64,000 nucleotides of DNA from Histomonas meleagridis (taxonomy: Eukaryota > Parabasalia > Tritrichomonadida > Dientamoebidae). The notes under the pieces are model-generated. The model was not told where the DNA came from. It saw nothing but the letters and a program-made list of their open reading frames with translations, and made no database searches. Below, piece after piece: positions 10,210-19,964 of this stretch. Location: NCBI GenBank assembly GCA_020186115.1, contig WSYJ01000036.1, forward strand, positions 248,001 through 312,000, read 5' to 3'. Position numbers and translations under genes: made by a program. How positions within the stretch are numbered: position 1 is the stretch's first letter; each line of letters opens with the position of its first letter.

Positions 10210-13200
10210 TTAGGCTGTATTCTGCTGTTTCAATGATGCTCTAAACTCTTCTAACCCCTCATCCTTTGGCTGTGGGTAAATTTCGTCCATCATCTTCAGC
10301 ACAATCGGCTTACTTCTTGTCAAACATTCTTCGATTTCATGTGCATTGTTCCTCTTATAAAAGCTCTTCAAATCTGCGACTGCTGAGAACATGTCCTCTA
10401 GTTTATACTTTTTACTTACGACATCTTCGATCTCAGCGATAATCTTTTCTTGGATTTGACGATTACTTTCGAGGAGCTCATTGAGGTTCTTTTTGAATTC
10501 GTCTGGCGACTTCTGATACATTTTAGACAATTTATGATATTCTTGAAGAAATTCTCTTTGTGGAATAATTTGCTTGAACAAATTGTTCCAATTTTGTATG
10601 TTCTTTTTCATTGTTTCGGTTTCGCTTCTAATTTTAGAATTACGGCGAAGTAAATCGGATATAATTTGAGTTTTGTTGAATAATTTTTCTTTGTAATGTT
10701 GAATTTGTTGTTGAATATGTTCAATAATCTTTTTATTATGTTCATATGTTATTTGTTGGTTTATGATATAATAATATGAAAGTAAATTTTGATTTCCGGG
10801 ACTCTTATTATCAGATGAATTAAGAATTTCTTCAAGATTTTGTTTAAATTCATTGTTGAACAAGTGCTGAGGTAATGGCTCTGTTTCAAGTTGTTTTATT
10901 TGTATTAATTGTTGTTGGAAGTATTCAAGTTGTTCCTTGTGTTCTGTTGACTTAAGGTTTTGTGTGAAATTCAATTGTTTCAATTTTTCCTCAAGTTTTT
11001 CAATGATTTTGTTAACTGAGAATTCTGTCGAAACGGTTTTCTCGTTCAAATGGATTTTGTATGTTTCAAGTATTGAATTTGCCTTTTTCATAAACTCGTG
11101 TTTCAAATGTGACAAATGCACATCGGTATTGAAAACCGTTTTGATTTCTGGGAGTAAAACTTGGAATGGCTTTGAATCCATATTGATCATCAACGTTCTA
11201 ATTCTTTGAATTTTATCAATTTCTGAGTAAATTTTATTTGAATACTTTAGTTTCTTCCTTAAATATTCATCTCGTCTATCGTACAAAATTTTATACTTTG
11301 AATTTAATGCTATGTTCGGATGTAATATAGGCTCAAGTTCAAACTTATTAGAGAACTTGATAAGCCCAAAGCTGGATGAATAAACATATTTTGATGAATC
11401 AAATGCACCAGAAAGTGTCCATTTAACACCATCGAATTTCCAAATGTCATTATATTGGTCGCCTTTTTCATTATAACCACCTGCTACGTATAAATAATCG
11501 CCAGAAACATATGCCTGATGTGAACATCTTGGAGGAGGACAATCACAAGTCATATGTTCCCATACAGGATTCAGGAGACCGTTAACAGTCAAATTCAATG
11601 CCCAAAAATCTGACATCAAATTTGATGTTTCATTAACACCTCCGAACAAATAAATTTTATTTTTGTACAATGTGAAAGTACATTTAGCTCTTGGAGGAGG
11701 TAATATACCTTGTGGTATGAATTCTCGATAAGTATATGCGCCATTTTGATATATCATTAATAATAATTTCTTAAATAATTCATTGTTTTTCTTTCCACCA
11801 AATGTATATATATAAGAAATACCATTTTCAGTGACACAAGCACTTGAATGATATGAAAGATTTGGAAATACAGAGCCAATTAATCGAACCTTTTCCCATT
11901 GTGGTATAACGCCATGATGAAAAGCCCAAAATTGTAATCCTTTATCATCATCATCATTACCACCTAATAGACCAATTCTATCATTTGGCAAATTAAAGAT
12001 AGAAAATTCATTTTTAATTTTTGGTACTTCATTAACTTTACATAACTTATATTCTTCATTAAGACTCTTCGCCATGAATAATGAAATTTCATAATTTTTA
12101 TCTCTAAATATAAAGAATCCATTACCATTATTACATATAAATGATGTAACCTTTTCTGGATTATTAATAGGAAATGTTTGTAATTTCTCTTTGTCAAGTT
12201 GATTTTCATCACCAACACGAATACCAAAGATATTATCGTTATGCATCGTGTCGGTTTTGACCTCGACTTTATCAAATTTGTTCAAATGCGGACTTAATAA
12301 CACCTTAATGTGCTCTATCGTCGCTTTATCTGTAATTGAATTCTTGATGTTGGACGGTAACGGTGTCACTTTAATCGATGTAAACGGTATCGGAGGTTTC
12401 TCTTCTTCAACGGCCGATTGTAATTGTGATAAAAGAGGATCGGCAGAGAATTTCGACTTTTGTGATGTAACCGACATCGTATCGTTGTCATCGGGGGTGG
12501 GTAATTGTGCTAAAAATGAATCGGCTGAAAATTTCGACTTTTGTGGGACAGCAGATGTCGACTTGATGGAATTGACTGAACTAACCGACGCGTTATCGGT
12601 ATCGTCAAGGCTGAGTTGTGATAAAAATGAATCCTCTGAAAATCGACTTTTTCTTTTGGTTGGCTGATTTTCCCCGTTTTCATCGATGAAGTTGATTTTG
12701 TACCCTGGAATATTTGAGTTGTATTGCTTTTCATTAACTTCATGGATTAAGTGTGAGTCTGGTAATGACATTGGTCCTGAGATTAATTTGCTTGAGTCAA
12801 TATCAGAATTAATACTTATCGTATCAGAAGATTCTGCACTGTCGGAGATAATAGAGTCGAAAGCAGAATCTGTACAAAGACTTCCCGATTTTTGATCAGA
12901 AATGGGCTTGGACTCATATTTGGGAACACGAGGCAAAGAAAGTCGTTTGCCGGGTTGTAAATGAGCTGGGCTTGGACGTGTAGTGGGTGATTTTGAGGAA
13001 TCAGTATTATCTGGTATCGGCATTGAACTTGGTGGTTGAATTGGAGGAATCGTTGTGAAATCAATGCTTGCAGTGGATGAAGTGCTATTGACATTTGAGC
13101 TAATTGATGGAATATCAGGTATTGACACGATTGGAGATTTATCAGTACTACTAACAATCGATGGTATTCCTGATGTACTTGAGGTGGAGTCATCAATGCC

Positions 13201-13905
13201 ACTGACATTTGATGGAATTTCGGTTATTGGTTTATTTGAAGATTTATCAATGGGCGCAAGATTAGGTGGATTTAATGGTGGCGCTGGAATTGAAACACTT
13301 GGGGGAGGTGGAATTGTGCTTGGTGGTGTTTCTGGTGGTGATATATTTGGAGGTGGTATTGGCGTTACTGGCGGTATATTAGGTGGATTTAATGGTGGCG
13401 CTGGAACTGATGTGCTTGGAGGCTGAATTGGAGATACTGGTGGTAGCTTTGGTGGATTTAATGGTATTTCTGGAACAGGAATACTTGGATGCTGTGATTT
13501 TGACAATGATAATATGCTTTGTGGTCCAGATGGTATTTCTGGTATAGGAATTGTTGGAGTGCTAGATGGAATTGGTATTGTAGGAAGTTGAAATCCATTT
13601 GGAATTGTTGGCATTGAAATGCTTGGAGGAGATGGGTGATTTGATGGAACATTCGGTATTTCAGGAATTGGAATTGCTGGAATAGTTAAATCTATAGATG
13701 GTCTTCGAGTACCAGAATTATCAGTCGGAATTATTGGTACTGGTATTGTTGGAATTGTAGGTAAAGCTGGCAAAGTGGGAAGTGTGGGTAATATGGATGG
13801 CATATTGTTAACTTGAGGCGCTGTGGTGGAAGAATTACCACCTAGAGGTGGTGGAGATGTGTTACTGGAGGTAGTTGAGCTGTCTTTCGGGTTTGGTTCT
13901 GTCAT
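10210..13905 (-). CDS. Proline-rich / Kelch-repeat / coiled-coil protein
   Basis: 1,231 residues from ATG 13905 (MTEPNPKDSSTTSS). Residues about 1-330 are proline-rich, with dozens of short PTIPIPEIP- and PPLNPPNIPP-like runs, which would bind profilin, SH3 or WW domains. Residues about 415-500 contain three copies of a phosphosite-like motif (KSRFSEDSFLSQL, KSKFSADSFLAQL, KSKFSADPLLSQL). Residues about 585-855 carry Kelch blades (GLLGGNDDDD, YTFGGKKNNELF, YLFGGVNETSN, YVAGGYNEKGD, each followed by aromatic-rich strands). Residues about 870-1160 are coiled coil. The order resembles a formin FH1 region followed by a scaffold, but no FH2 domain is visible. A cytoskeletal or signalling scaffold is the likeliest role. 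The AT-strand skew of the proline segment reflects its CCA/ATT codons. Confidence 0.8.
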   Translation of the reverse strand: MTEPNPKDSSTTSSNTSPPPLGGNSSTTAPQVNNMPSILPTLPTLPALPTIPTIPVPIIPTDNSGTRRPSIDLTIPAIPIPEIPNVPSNHPSPPSISMPTIPNGFQLPTIPIPSSTPTIPIPEIPSGPQSILSLSKSQHPSIPVPEIPLNPPKLPPVSPIQPPSTSVPAPPLNPPNIPPVTPIPPPNISPPETPPSTIPPPPSVSIPAPPLNPPNLAPIDKSSNKPITEIPSNVSGIDDSTSSTSGIPSIVSSTDKSPIVSIPDIPSISSNVNSTSSTASIDFTTIPPIQPPSSMPIPDNTDSSKSPTTRPSPAHLQPGKRLSLPRVPKYESKPISDQKSGSLCTDSAFDSIISDSAESSDTISINSDIDSSKLISGPMSLPDSHLIHEVNEKQYNSNIPGYKINFIDENGENQPTKRKSRFSEDSFLSQLSLDDTDNASVSSVNSIKSTSAVPQKSKFSADSFLAQLPTPDDNDTMSVTSQKSKFSADPLLSQLQSAVEEEKPPIPFTSIKVTPLPSNIKNSITDKATIEHIKVLLSPHLNKFDKVEVKTDTMHNDNIFGIRVGDENQLDKEKLQTFPINNPEKVTSFICNNGNGFFIFRDKNYEISLFMAKSLNEEYKLCKVNEVPKIKNEFSIFNLPNDRIGLLGGNDDDDKGLQFWAFHHGVIPQWEKVRLIGSVFPNLSYHSSACVTENGISYIYTFGGKKNNELFKKLLLMIYQNGAYTYREFIPQGILPPPRAKCTFTLYKNKIYLFGGVNETSNLMSDFWALNLTVNGLLNPVWEHMTCDCPPPRCSHQAYVSGDYLYVAGGYNEKGDQYNDIWKFDGVKWTLSGAFDSSKYVYSSSFGLIKFSNKFELEPILHPNIALNSKYKILYDRRDEYLRKKLKYSNKIYSEIDKIQRIRTLMINMDSKPFQVLLPEIKTVFNTDVHLSHLKHEFMKKANSILETYKIHLNEKTVSTEFSVNKIIEKLEEKLKQLNFTQNLKSTEHKEQLEYFQQQLIQIKQLETEPLPQHLFNNEFKQNLEEILNSSDNKSPGNQNLLSYYYIINQQITYEHNKKIIEHIQQQIQHYKEKLFNKTQIISDLLRRNSKIRSETETMKKNIQNWNNLFKQIIPQREFLQEYHKLSKMYQKSPDEFKKNLNELLESNRQIQEKIIAEIEDVVSKKYKLEDMFSAVADLKSFYKRNNAHEIEECLTRSKPIVLKMMDEIYPQPKDEGLEEFRASLKQQNTA

Positions 13906-14292
13906 TTTTGTTTTTGCTTCCAGTTTATTTAAATTTGACTGATAAACTAATCAATTTCTTTTGAATGGTTTATTGTAAAAGGAAAAATTAATTTTTATGT
14001 TCGTTCTTGGCAGTTCTTTTAAGTTTTTAATACTAATTTTTTGTGTAAATGGATAAAACATTTTCTTTTTAAAATTCATGTTTGCAAAATACTAAACAAA
14101 AATTATGGTAAAAATACATTAATAAATTCATTTCAAAGATTGATCATTTTACCCAATAACATTATTTGTAATATATAATCCAAAGTTATGGGGTGTTTTT
14201 TGATCATTATTAATTCTAGATATAATTGATATCATTATCTTTATTTATATAATCATCGTTTTTCTTAATGTGGATGTTCATTTTCCCCAGAA
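13906..14292. other. Intergenic, A+T-rich
   Basis: About 390 bp between the Kelch start and the 3' end of the next minus-strand gene. It is low-complexity A+T with no open frame or repeat I can support. It contains the Kelch gene promoter. Confidence 0.4.
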
Positions 14293-14718
14293 TTAACTTT
14301 GATTTTGTTGCTTTTGCTGCTGTTTCTGCTGTTGTTGTTGTTGTTGTTGAACTAAAGATGCTTTCGCGTCAAGGTGTTGGTGTATTTGTTGTAAAACAAA
14401 CCCTGGATTATTAAACAATTCGCCGTTTTGATTTATTTGCTTCATTTCTCTAATTACATTCTGTTTCATTTGATTTGGAGTTACCGTTTTACCTGGACTT
14501 ATTTCTATAGGAGCGTTGTTAATGTCGATAAGCATTTTCACAAAATTTTCATCAAAAGAAACATCAGGTTGTGGGGCTTGTTGAATCATTGATAATTGTT
14601 GTGCTTCTTTTTTCTTTCCTAACTCAACAAGCAACTTTTCTTTCTTTTTCTTTCTTTTTTCAAATTTAGTTCCAAAGTTTGGGGTAGGCTTGAGTTTTCT
14701 TTTTTGCTTGATATTCAT
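14293..14718 (-). CDS. Small basic protein with C-terminal polyglutamine
   Basis: 141 residues from the first ATG at 14718 (MNIKQKRKLKPTPNFG). The N-terminal ~35 residues are strongly basic (KFEKRKKKKEKLLVELGKKK), consistent with nuclear or nucleolar targeting. A middle part with predicted helices (ENFVKMLIDINNAP, NQMKQNVIREMKQINQ) follows, and the last ~25 residues are glutamine-rich, encoded by mixed CAA/CAG codons. I recognise no family. It diverges from the gene at 14823 with only 104 bp between start codons, so the two probably share a bidirectional promoter. Confidence 0.6.
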   Translation of the reverse strand: MNIKQKRKLKPTPNFGTKFEKRKKKKEKLLVELGKKKEAQQLSMIQQAPQPDVSFDENFVKMLIDINNAPIEISPGKTVTPNQMKQNVIREMKQINQNGELFNNPGFVLQQIHQHLDAKASLVQQQQQQQQKQQQKQQNQS

Positions 14719-14763
14719 TATAAACGAACAGAACAAACCCTCTCAATTAACGAACAGAAAGTT

Positions 14764-14790
14764 GGGGAGCCCGAGATTTAAACGTTTTCG
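14764..14790. promoter_or_regulatory. Shared bidirectional promoter element (GGGGAGCCC + AAACGTTTTCG)
   Basis: GGGGAGCCC at 14764-14772 and AAACGTTTTCG ending at 14790 sit between the divergent starts 14718 and 14823. The GC-rich core lies 46 nt from one ATG and 50 nt from the other. The same pairing occurs before 5296 and 27231. Function is inferred from recurrence. Confidence 0.4.
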
Positions 14791-14822
14791 GGTTTTGACC
14801 GTTTAGTGTACGTTAAAAAGAA

Positions 14823-16199
14823 ATGTCATCCAGAGATAGTTTGGATGATGTTAGTGAAGCAACTTCAATTTCATTTGGTGATGAAGACGTTGATGATTAT
14901 GACGAATACTCAGACGTTCCGGTGAAAAAAGCTAAACTACAGATTTCAGGTGATTATGAAATTGCTAATGAATCGTCATCAAATGATAGTGATCTTGTTC
15001 AATTTATTGAATCAAATGTTCCTACTTATGAAGACCATTCTTTGGATTATTTATTTTCGTCTGATCAAATTTCCAAACCTAAAAAAGTTAATCAAAAAAA
15101 AATAAATGAAATAATTCAAAAATCAAAAAAATCACCAAACTCAAAGAAGTCAGTTCCAGTACCGTCAAAGTCAGAAAAAGACCTTCAAATTTCAACACCT
15201 AATCAAATAGATAAAGAAAAATCTGATACACCATCAGACAGTAATGAACTCACCCGATTTATTGAGGCAAACGTTCCAGTATACAAAGATTATTCTTTTG
15301 ATAATTTATTTTCATCTGATCAAAATTCCGTACCTAAAAAGCTTAACCAACAAGAAAATCGCTCAGTTAAATCAAAAAAGTCTTCCAACACAAGAAAGTC
15401 ACTACCATCACCATCAAAATCGGGAAAAGATCTTCAGATTTCAGCTCTTGACAAAGCTAACAAAGAAAAATCGGATACACAATCCGATAGCAATGATCTT
15501 GTCCAATTTATAGAAGCAAATGTTCCAGCTTATAAAGATCATTCTTTTGATCATTTCTTTTCATCCGACCAACCACCCGAGAAACCAAATTCCAAACCGA
15601 GCATTGATATTTCTCCAATAATAAGAAGACCAACGCCAACAAAAACTGAAAGATATTCGTTAAACGATAGTGATCTTGTCCAATTCATTGAAGCGAATGT
15701 TCCTTCTTATCAAGAGCATACATTAGATAAAGTGTTTCTTTCAGATCATATTGTTAATGAAACCAAAAAAATTAATCAACAAGAACATATGCAATTCCTT
15801 CAGCGACAAGAGCGTTCATCATTTACGAAGACTTCTGTCCCACTTTTAGACGAAATCAAAAACGAAAATAAATCATTTGTAAATAAACGAAGTAAACAGA
15901 TACTTAAAGATATGAATGGTAAGCCGAGAAATCAAAAGCCAATAGAAGTGCCAAAGGAAGAAGAGAAATTCTCTTTTCACCCGAAATATCAATCAGATCC
16001 TAAGCTAAGAGAAAACGCAAAGAAATTGGTGTCGAAAAGGAAAAGAGAAAAAGAGAAAATAGAAAAATCAAAACTAGAACAATACTTAAGTAGTCAGCAA
16101 AAACAAAAACAGAAGTCAAAAGACTCGCCAAAATTCAATCGAAAATTGTTGTCAGTGTTGCACAAGTTTGAATCTGAATCTGATTCTGATTCTGATTAG
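14823..16199 (+). CDS. Ser/Lys-rich protein with four copies of a ~28-residue motif
   Basis: 458 residues. The N-terminus is acidic (DDVSEATSISFGDEDVDDYDEY). Four copies of a motif begin near residues 54, 138, 221 and 280: D-S/N-D-L-V-Q-F-I-E-A-N-V-P-x-Y-x-D-H-S-F-D-x-L-F-S-S-D-Q. They are separated by Ser/Lys linkers (KKSPNSKKSVPVPSKS) likely to be phosphorylated. The C-terminus is highly basic (KKLVSKRKREKEKIEKSK), probably nuclear-targeting, and ends in alternating Ser-Asp. I know no family with this repeat; it looks like an array of short docking motifs. The gene is divergent from, and closely paired with, the small basic protein at 14293-14718. Confidence 0.78.
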   Translation: MSSRDSLDDVSEATSISFGDEDVDDYDEYSDVPVKKAKLQISGDYEIANESSSNDSDLVQFIESNVPTYEDHSLDYLFSSDQISKPKKVNQKKINEIIQKSKKSPNSKKSVPVPSKSEKDLQISTPNQIDKEKSDTPSDSNELTRFIEANVPVYKDYSFDNLFSSDQNSVPKKLNQQENRSVKSKKSSNTRKSLPSPSKSGKDLQISALDKANKEKSDTQSDSNDLVQFIEANVPAYKDHSFDHFFSSDQPPEKPNSKPSIDISPIIRRPTPTKTERYSLNDSDLVQFIEANVPSYQEHTLDKVFLSDHIVNETKKINQQEHMQFLQRQERSSFTKTSVPLLDEIKNENKSFVNKRSKQILKDMNGKPRNQKPIEVPKEEEKFSFHPKYQSDPKLRENAKKLVSKRKREKEKIEKSKLEQYLSSQQKQKQKSKDSPKFNRKLLSVLHKFESESDSDSD

Positions 16200-16778
16200 A
16201 ATAAAAAGAAAATTCGTTTTGCAAAAGATATAAGATATAGGTTCAATAAATTTTGTTAATAGTATCAAATTGTTTTTTATTTATTACCAAAAGTAAAAGT
16301 TGCGTTTTAGTTTTTTCATTTATTTTTATCATAATATTCTAATGTATTTTTTATGTTAGATATCTAAAAGCTTTAACAAAAATGAATCTGAACTTATTAT
16401 CAAAGAAATACAATGCAAAGTTGATTATCTTCAAAAAATTATATAATTAACTTCAACATAATCACTCAGAATATTTCATTCTTTATTTTCTCAAAGCAGC
16501 TTCATACATGAAGATAGAAAATGATGACCTTTCATAAATTGATAGCATTGTTATAACGTAAAGCACCATTTATAATAAGTTTCAAGTAATTTCACAAATG
16601 GTGGATAACAATAATCATATTTTTTAATAATAAATATTAAATTTTAAATTTAATTAATTTTATTATGTTTCGCGTTAAAACAAGCAAAAATATCCAGAAC
16701 TGAATGAAAACCGTAAGAACGAACTCATATATTGTGGCCGTTTAAAAAAAATTGCTGAAATCAAAACAAGAAGCAGAA
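16200..16778. other. Intergenic
   Basis: About 580 bp of A+T-rich sequence with no convincing open frame. It includes the promoter of the IBD gene; AAACCGTAAG near 16710, about 65 nt before the ATG, is a possible Myb-type site. No repeats or RNA genes seen. Confidence 0.4.
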
Positions 16779-18176
16779 ATGGAATGGCCAGAAACAATAG
16801 ATGACCTCCAATTTTTTGTATCTCGCCTAAACACCAGCGCGCGTGTCAGATTTGTTGTAAAAATTCTTGCAATTTTACATTTTACCAAAGATCATCCAGA
16901 ATATATTTCCAAAGTTGGTGGCGCATGGATGGGAGATGGTCGCCACTTTATAATAAATTCCAAAATAGTTGGTGAATTTCTTGATTTACGAGCAAATTCA
17001 ATTAATACTAATTTTCGTGATCATGGATTCATAATTCTCACTAGTGAAACCGACAAAATTCGAAAACAATTTCCTAATTTGACTGATGTACATCATTGGA
17101 AAATGCGTATGCATCCAACAGAAGATTTCACTTCAGATTCAACTCTTCAATCAGCTAATGAGCTCCCATTCGCCCCAGCAATTCCACAAATTGAACAAAC
17201 AGACAAGCTTATACCCAAAGAGTTATCATCCTTTTTGACCACAGATATGGTTCACTCATTATATCAAATCTATAATTTACTTGAACCACAAGACTCAGAA
17301 AATCCCATTGACGAAAAGTCTTATTCCAATCTTTTACTGATTCTATTTAAGGTTTGGAAAGAGAAAATATCACAATCACCAGAAACTGATTTTAACACTG
17401 CCATCGACTTTTTTCTTTCCAATGAGACTGATCTTTCTGAAGAATCCAAGCTACAGCTTGAAATCAATCTAACCTTTTTCCTTGAGCAAAGAGATGATTG
17501 TTCCCAAATAACAAATAGCTTTTCTTTTGATTCCTTTGTCAAGTTATTTATCCGTTTTGGTTGTTTTTCAGATTATCTACAAACGCTTAAAGAGATAACA
17601 TATTTTGTTCTTTCTGATTTTGAACCATTTACAGCGCCAATCATTTCCTCAGATTATGATGCCAAGTTTGTCGGCTGGTTTTCACCGTATCATCGGAGTG
17701 AACAATACATTCCTAATCCCGGCGATTGGATTTGTAACCCATCAAAGAAAATAAACGTTTTTTCACTTCACCTCCGACAAGAAGACGATACGATAATATC
17801 GATACATATTTATCATAATTCAACAGAAGAAGATCAAACGAAACGATATTCTGTTAATTTTAGAGACAATGTTAAATATAGTCCAACATTAGATATAATG
17901 TTTAGAGAGATATTATCATTAAGTTATAAGAATTCAAAACCAAATTCACATAATAGTACAACACAAATATATGTAAAATATGCTGATTCTTTAGTAAGTA
18001 AAAATGAAGAAAATACAGAGCAAGTTAATAATGACGAATGTCCTTTCGAAAAATTCACACATACATTCGACGATTCACAATTCGCTTTGATGAACTCACA
18101 GCCAGTCGGCGACTCGCAATTCATAATGTTTAACTCGCAGAGCTCACAAGGAACTTTTGGTGATAGTCAAATCTAG
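16779..18176 (+). CDS. IBP39-like: Initiator-binding-domain (IBP39-like) transcription factor
   Basis: 465 residues from ATG 16779 (MEWPETIDDLQFFVS); upstream codons in frame lack an ATG. Residues about 1-125 match the parabasalid initiator-binding winged helix: a helical start, then WMGDGRHFIINSKIVGEFL, the recognition-helix region LRANSINTNFRDHGF, and VHHWKMRMHPT. In T. vaginalis IBP39 this domain binds the TCA+1-type initiator at transcription starts, and a C-terminal domain contacts the RNA polymerase II tail. Residues 150-350 here are helical and may be that second domain. The last ~35 residues repeat DSQF/NSQ units (FDDSQFALMNSQ, GDSQFIMFNSQ), possible kinase sites of SQ type. This is one of the strongest parabasalid markers in the window. 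Confidence 0.85.
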   Translation: MEWPETIDDLQFFVSRLNTSARVRFVVKILAILHFTKDHPEYISKVGGAWMGDGRHFIINSKIVGEFLDLRANSINTNFRDHGFIILTSETDKIRKQFPNLTDVHHWKMRMHPTEDFTSDSTLQSANELPFAPAIPQIEQTDKLIPKELSSFLTTDMVHSLYQIYNLLEPQDSENPIDEKSYSNLLLILFKVWKEKISQSPETDFNTAIDFFLSNETDLSEESKLQLEINLTFFLEQRDDCSQITNSFSFDSFVKLFIRFGCFSDYLQTLKEITYFVLSDFEPFTAPIISSDYDAKFVGWFSPYHRSEQYIPNPGDWICNPSKKINVFSLHLRQEDDTIISIHIYHNSTEEDQTKRYSVNFRDNVKYSPTLDIMFREILSLSYKNSKPNSHNSTTQIYVKYADSLVSKNEENTEQVNNDECPFEKFTHTFDDSQFALMNSQPVGDSQFIMFNSQSSQGTFGDSQI

Positions 18177-18649
18177 ATCTGACAATAAATTATTAATTTT
18201 TATATAATGTTTTCTTCATCATTAAATGGTTTTTTAGTAAACAATTTAAATGAATATCACATTTTATGTTTTGCGAATGAGAAGAATCAAATTGGATGTG
18301 CTGAAGTTATTATATAATTTAATATTGAAAGCCATTTAAACTACAATAAAAATCCATATTCATCTTCCCAAAAATATTTTATAATTAAAAATGTTTTTAT
18401 AATACAATAAAATCCAACATATAAAAAAAAATTGCGATTATACTTAACAAAACATTTGTTTACATACATGATGTTCTTCCAGAATGAAATTAAAAAGAAA
18501 AAGATTTTGATTTTTTTTTTTTTGGATTATTAACTCATTTCACAACTTCCATGAAAAAATTTCCTTTTCTTATATTAATTACAAAACAAATAAAATATTA
18601 TCTCTAAAATCAATTAATATTATACTTTATCATATAACTTATATATTCA
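18177..18649. other. Intergenic between convergent genes
   Basis: About 470 bp between two converging 3' ends. Very A+T-rich with poly-T (around 18510-18522). No open frame or structured element that I can support. Confidence 0.4.
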
Positions 18650-19744
18650 TTATTCCATTTCGACCTCATCCAAAGAAATCGGGAAGTCGCTCAAGTAGTT
18701 AATTTGCAGCTTCCAAATGCCTTTTTCCCATTCGTAGCTTATGTGACTTACGTTTTTCCTTTCCGCATATTTAACCATTTTCTCCTCCAATTCTTTGCAT
18801 TCATTTTCATCAATTATGTCAGGCTTTGTTCTTAGTGTTTTCCATTCTCCTCTATTAGCATCTGGCCAAATTCCTTCCATATATATAATCGCAGGACAAA
18901 ACATTGAAACGCATTCAGGGATTTCATCGTAAAGTCTAAAGTCATATGGAACAAGATCCTTCACCTGAATTTGTAAGTTATCAAAGAAAACAGGAAACAT
19001 GAAATCGATCTTTCCGACATTTTCAGAGTGAATTGAGAGCTTTACTTGATGACCACCAAGCTTTTGGCTGAACCGGAGGGGAACATCATTAGCATATGTT
19101 ACTTGTTCGGACTCTTTATGTTGAACAAGGCCCTTAATTGATCCTAAAGAAGTTTTAATTTTTGAAGTAATTCCAGGAATGAACACTGTGCTTTTGATGG
19201 CTGTTTCTCTGTTTTCTGGTTTTAGCGTTGGTGCTACTTCACATGGTTCATCTGGTTCATCTTCATATTCATAATCAGATTCAGAAACATCAGAATCAAA
19301 ATCATGACCACTTCGCCAATATTGATGTGAAGCATTAAGCTTAGCTTTGAGTGTATCTAAATAAGTTGTGTCTTCTTCAAAGATTATTTCAGAAATTTCT
19401 TCTTCCTCTGCTTCTTCTTCTTGGCATTCATATTCATCATACTCAATATCAAAAGAATAAATGTCTGGACATTCTGATTCAACTTTTTCCTTAGGAACAG
19501 GCTTAAATTGTAGCTTACCATTTACTTGAGGTTTACTTGAAGCTTCGTTTTTAGGTGTTGCTTTGGATTCCATGAATGTGTACCCAGGGGAAGGATTTGA
19601 GTTTGTTTTATTATCAGATACATTAATTTTGAAGTTAAAATTAAAGTTTGATTTGGACTCTTGCTCGAAAGGAGAGGTTTTTTGTTTGTTTTGTCCAGGT
19701 TGAGGGCACACTTGTTTTACTTCTTTTCCTGTTTCATTTTGCAT
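18650..19744 (-). CDS. Acidic protein of unknown function
   Basis: 364 residues from ATG 19744 (MQNETGKEVKQVCPQ). Residues 1-90 are disordered (Lys/Ser/Asn/Pro). Residues about 90-180 are very acidic, with runs of Glu and Asp (ECQEEEAEEEEISEIIFEED, DSDVSESDYEYEDEPDEP). The C-terminal ~150 residues look folded, with regular hydrophobic strands (KLSIHSENVGKIDFMFPVFF, WKLQINYLSDFPISLDEV). No family recognised. An acidic middle with a folded C-terminus would suit a histone chaperone or assembly factor, but nothing specific shows it. Confidence 0.65.
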   Translation of the reverse strand: MQNETGKEVKQVCPQPGQNKQKTSPFEQESKSNFNFNFKINVSDNKTNSNPSPGYTFMESKATPKNEASSKPQVNGKLQFKPVPKEKVESECPDIYSFDIEYDEYECQEEEAEEEEISEIIFEEDTTYLDTLKAKLNASHQYWRSGHDFDSDVSESDYEYEDEPDEPCEVAPTLKPENRETAIKSTVFIPGITSKIKTSLGSIKGLVQHKESEQVTYANDVPLRFSQKLGGHQVKLSIHSENVGKIDFMFPVFFDNLQIQVKDLVPYDFRLYDEIPECVSMFCPAIIYMEGIWPDANRGEWKTLRTKPDIIDENECKELEEKMVKYAERKNVSHISYEWEKGIWKLQINYLSDFPISLDEVEME

Positions 19745-19964
19745 TTTCCTCTGGTCAGATAAATTTAACTAACTTTGTTTGATTTTTTGTTGTTTTATTA
19801 ATGAAAAAAATGAATCAACAAATAAATAAAAATACAATAAATTTGAAATTTATCGCCAAATGTATAAACACTAAGACTTCCTTTATTTGAAATTGGTTGT
19901 TCCCTTATTACTGCTTCTTTATGTTGAAATCATCTCGTAAAGAAGACCGTTATTCAAATACGTT

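Noticed and set aside
12248-13426. Plus-strand Gly- and Asp-rich frames opposite the Kelch gene
   Set aside because: They are the antisense of the proline-rich and Ser-rich segments of the minus-strand gene.
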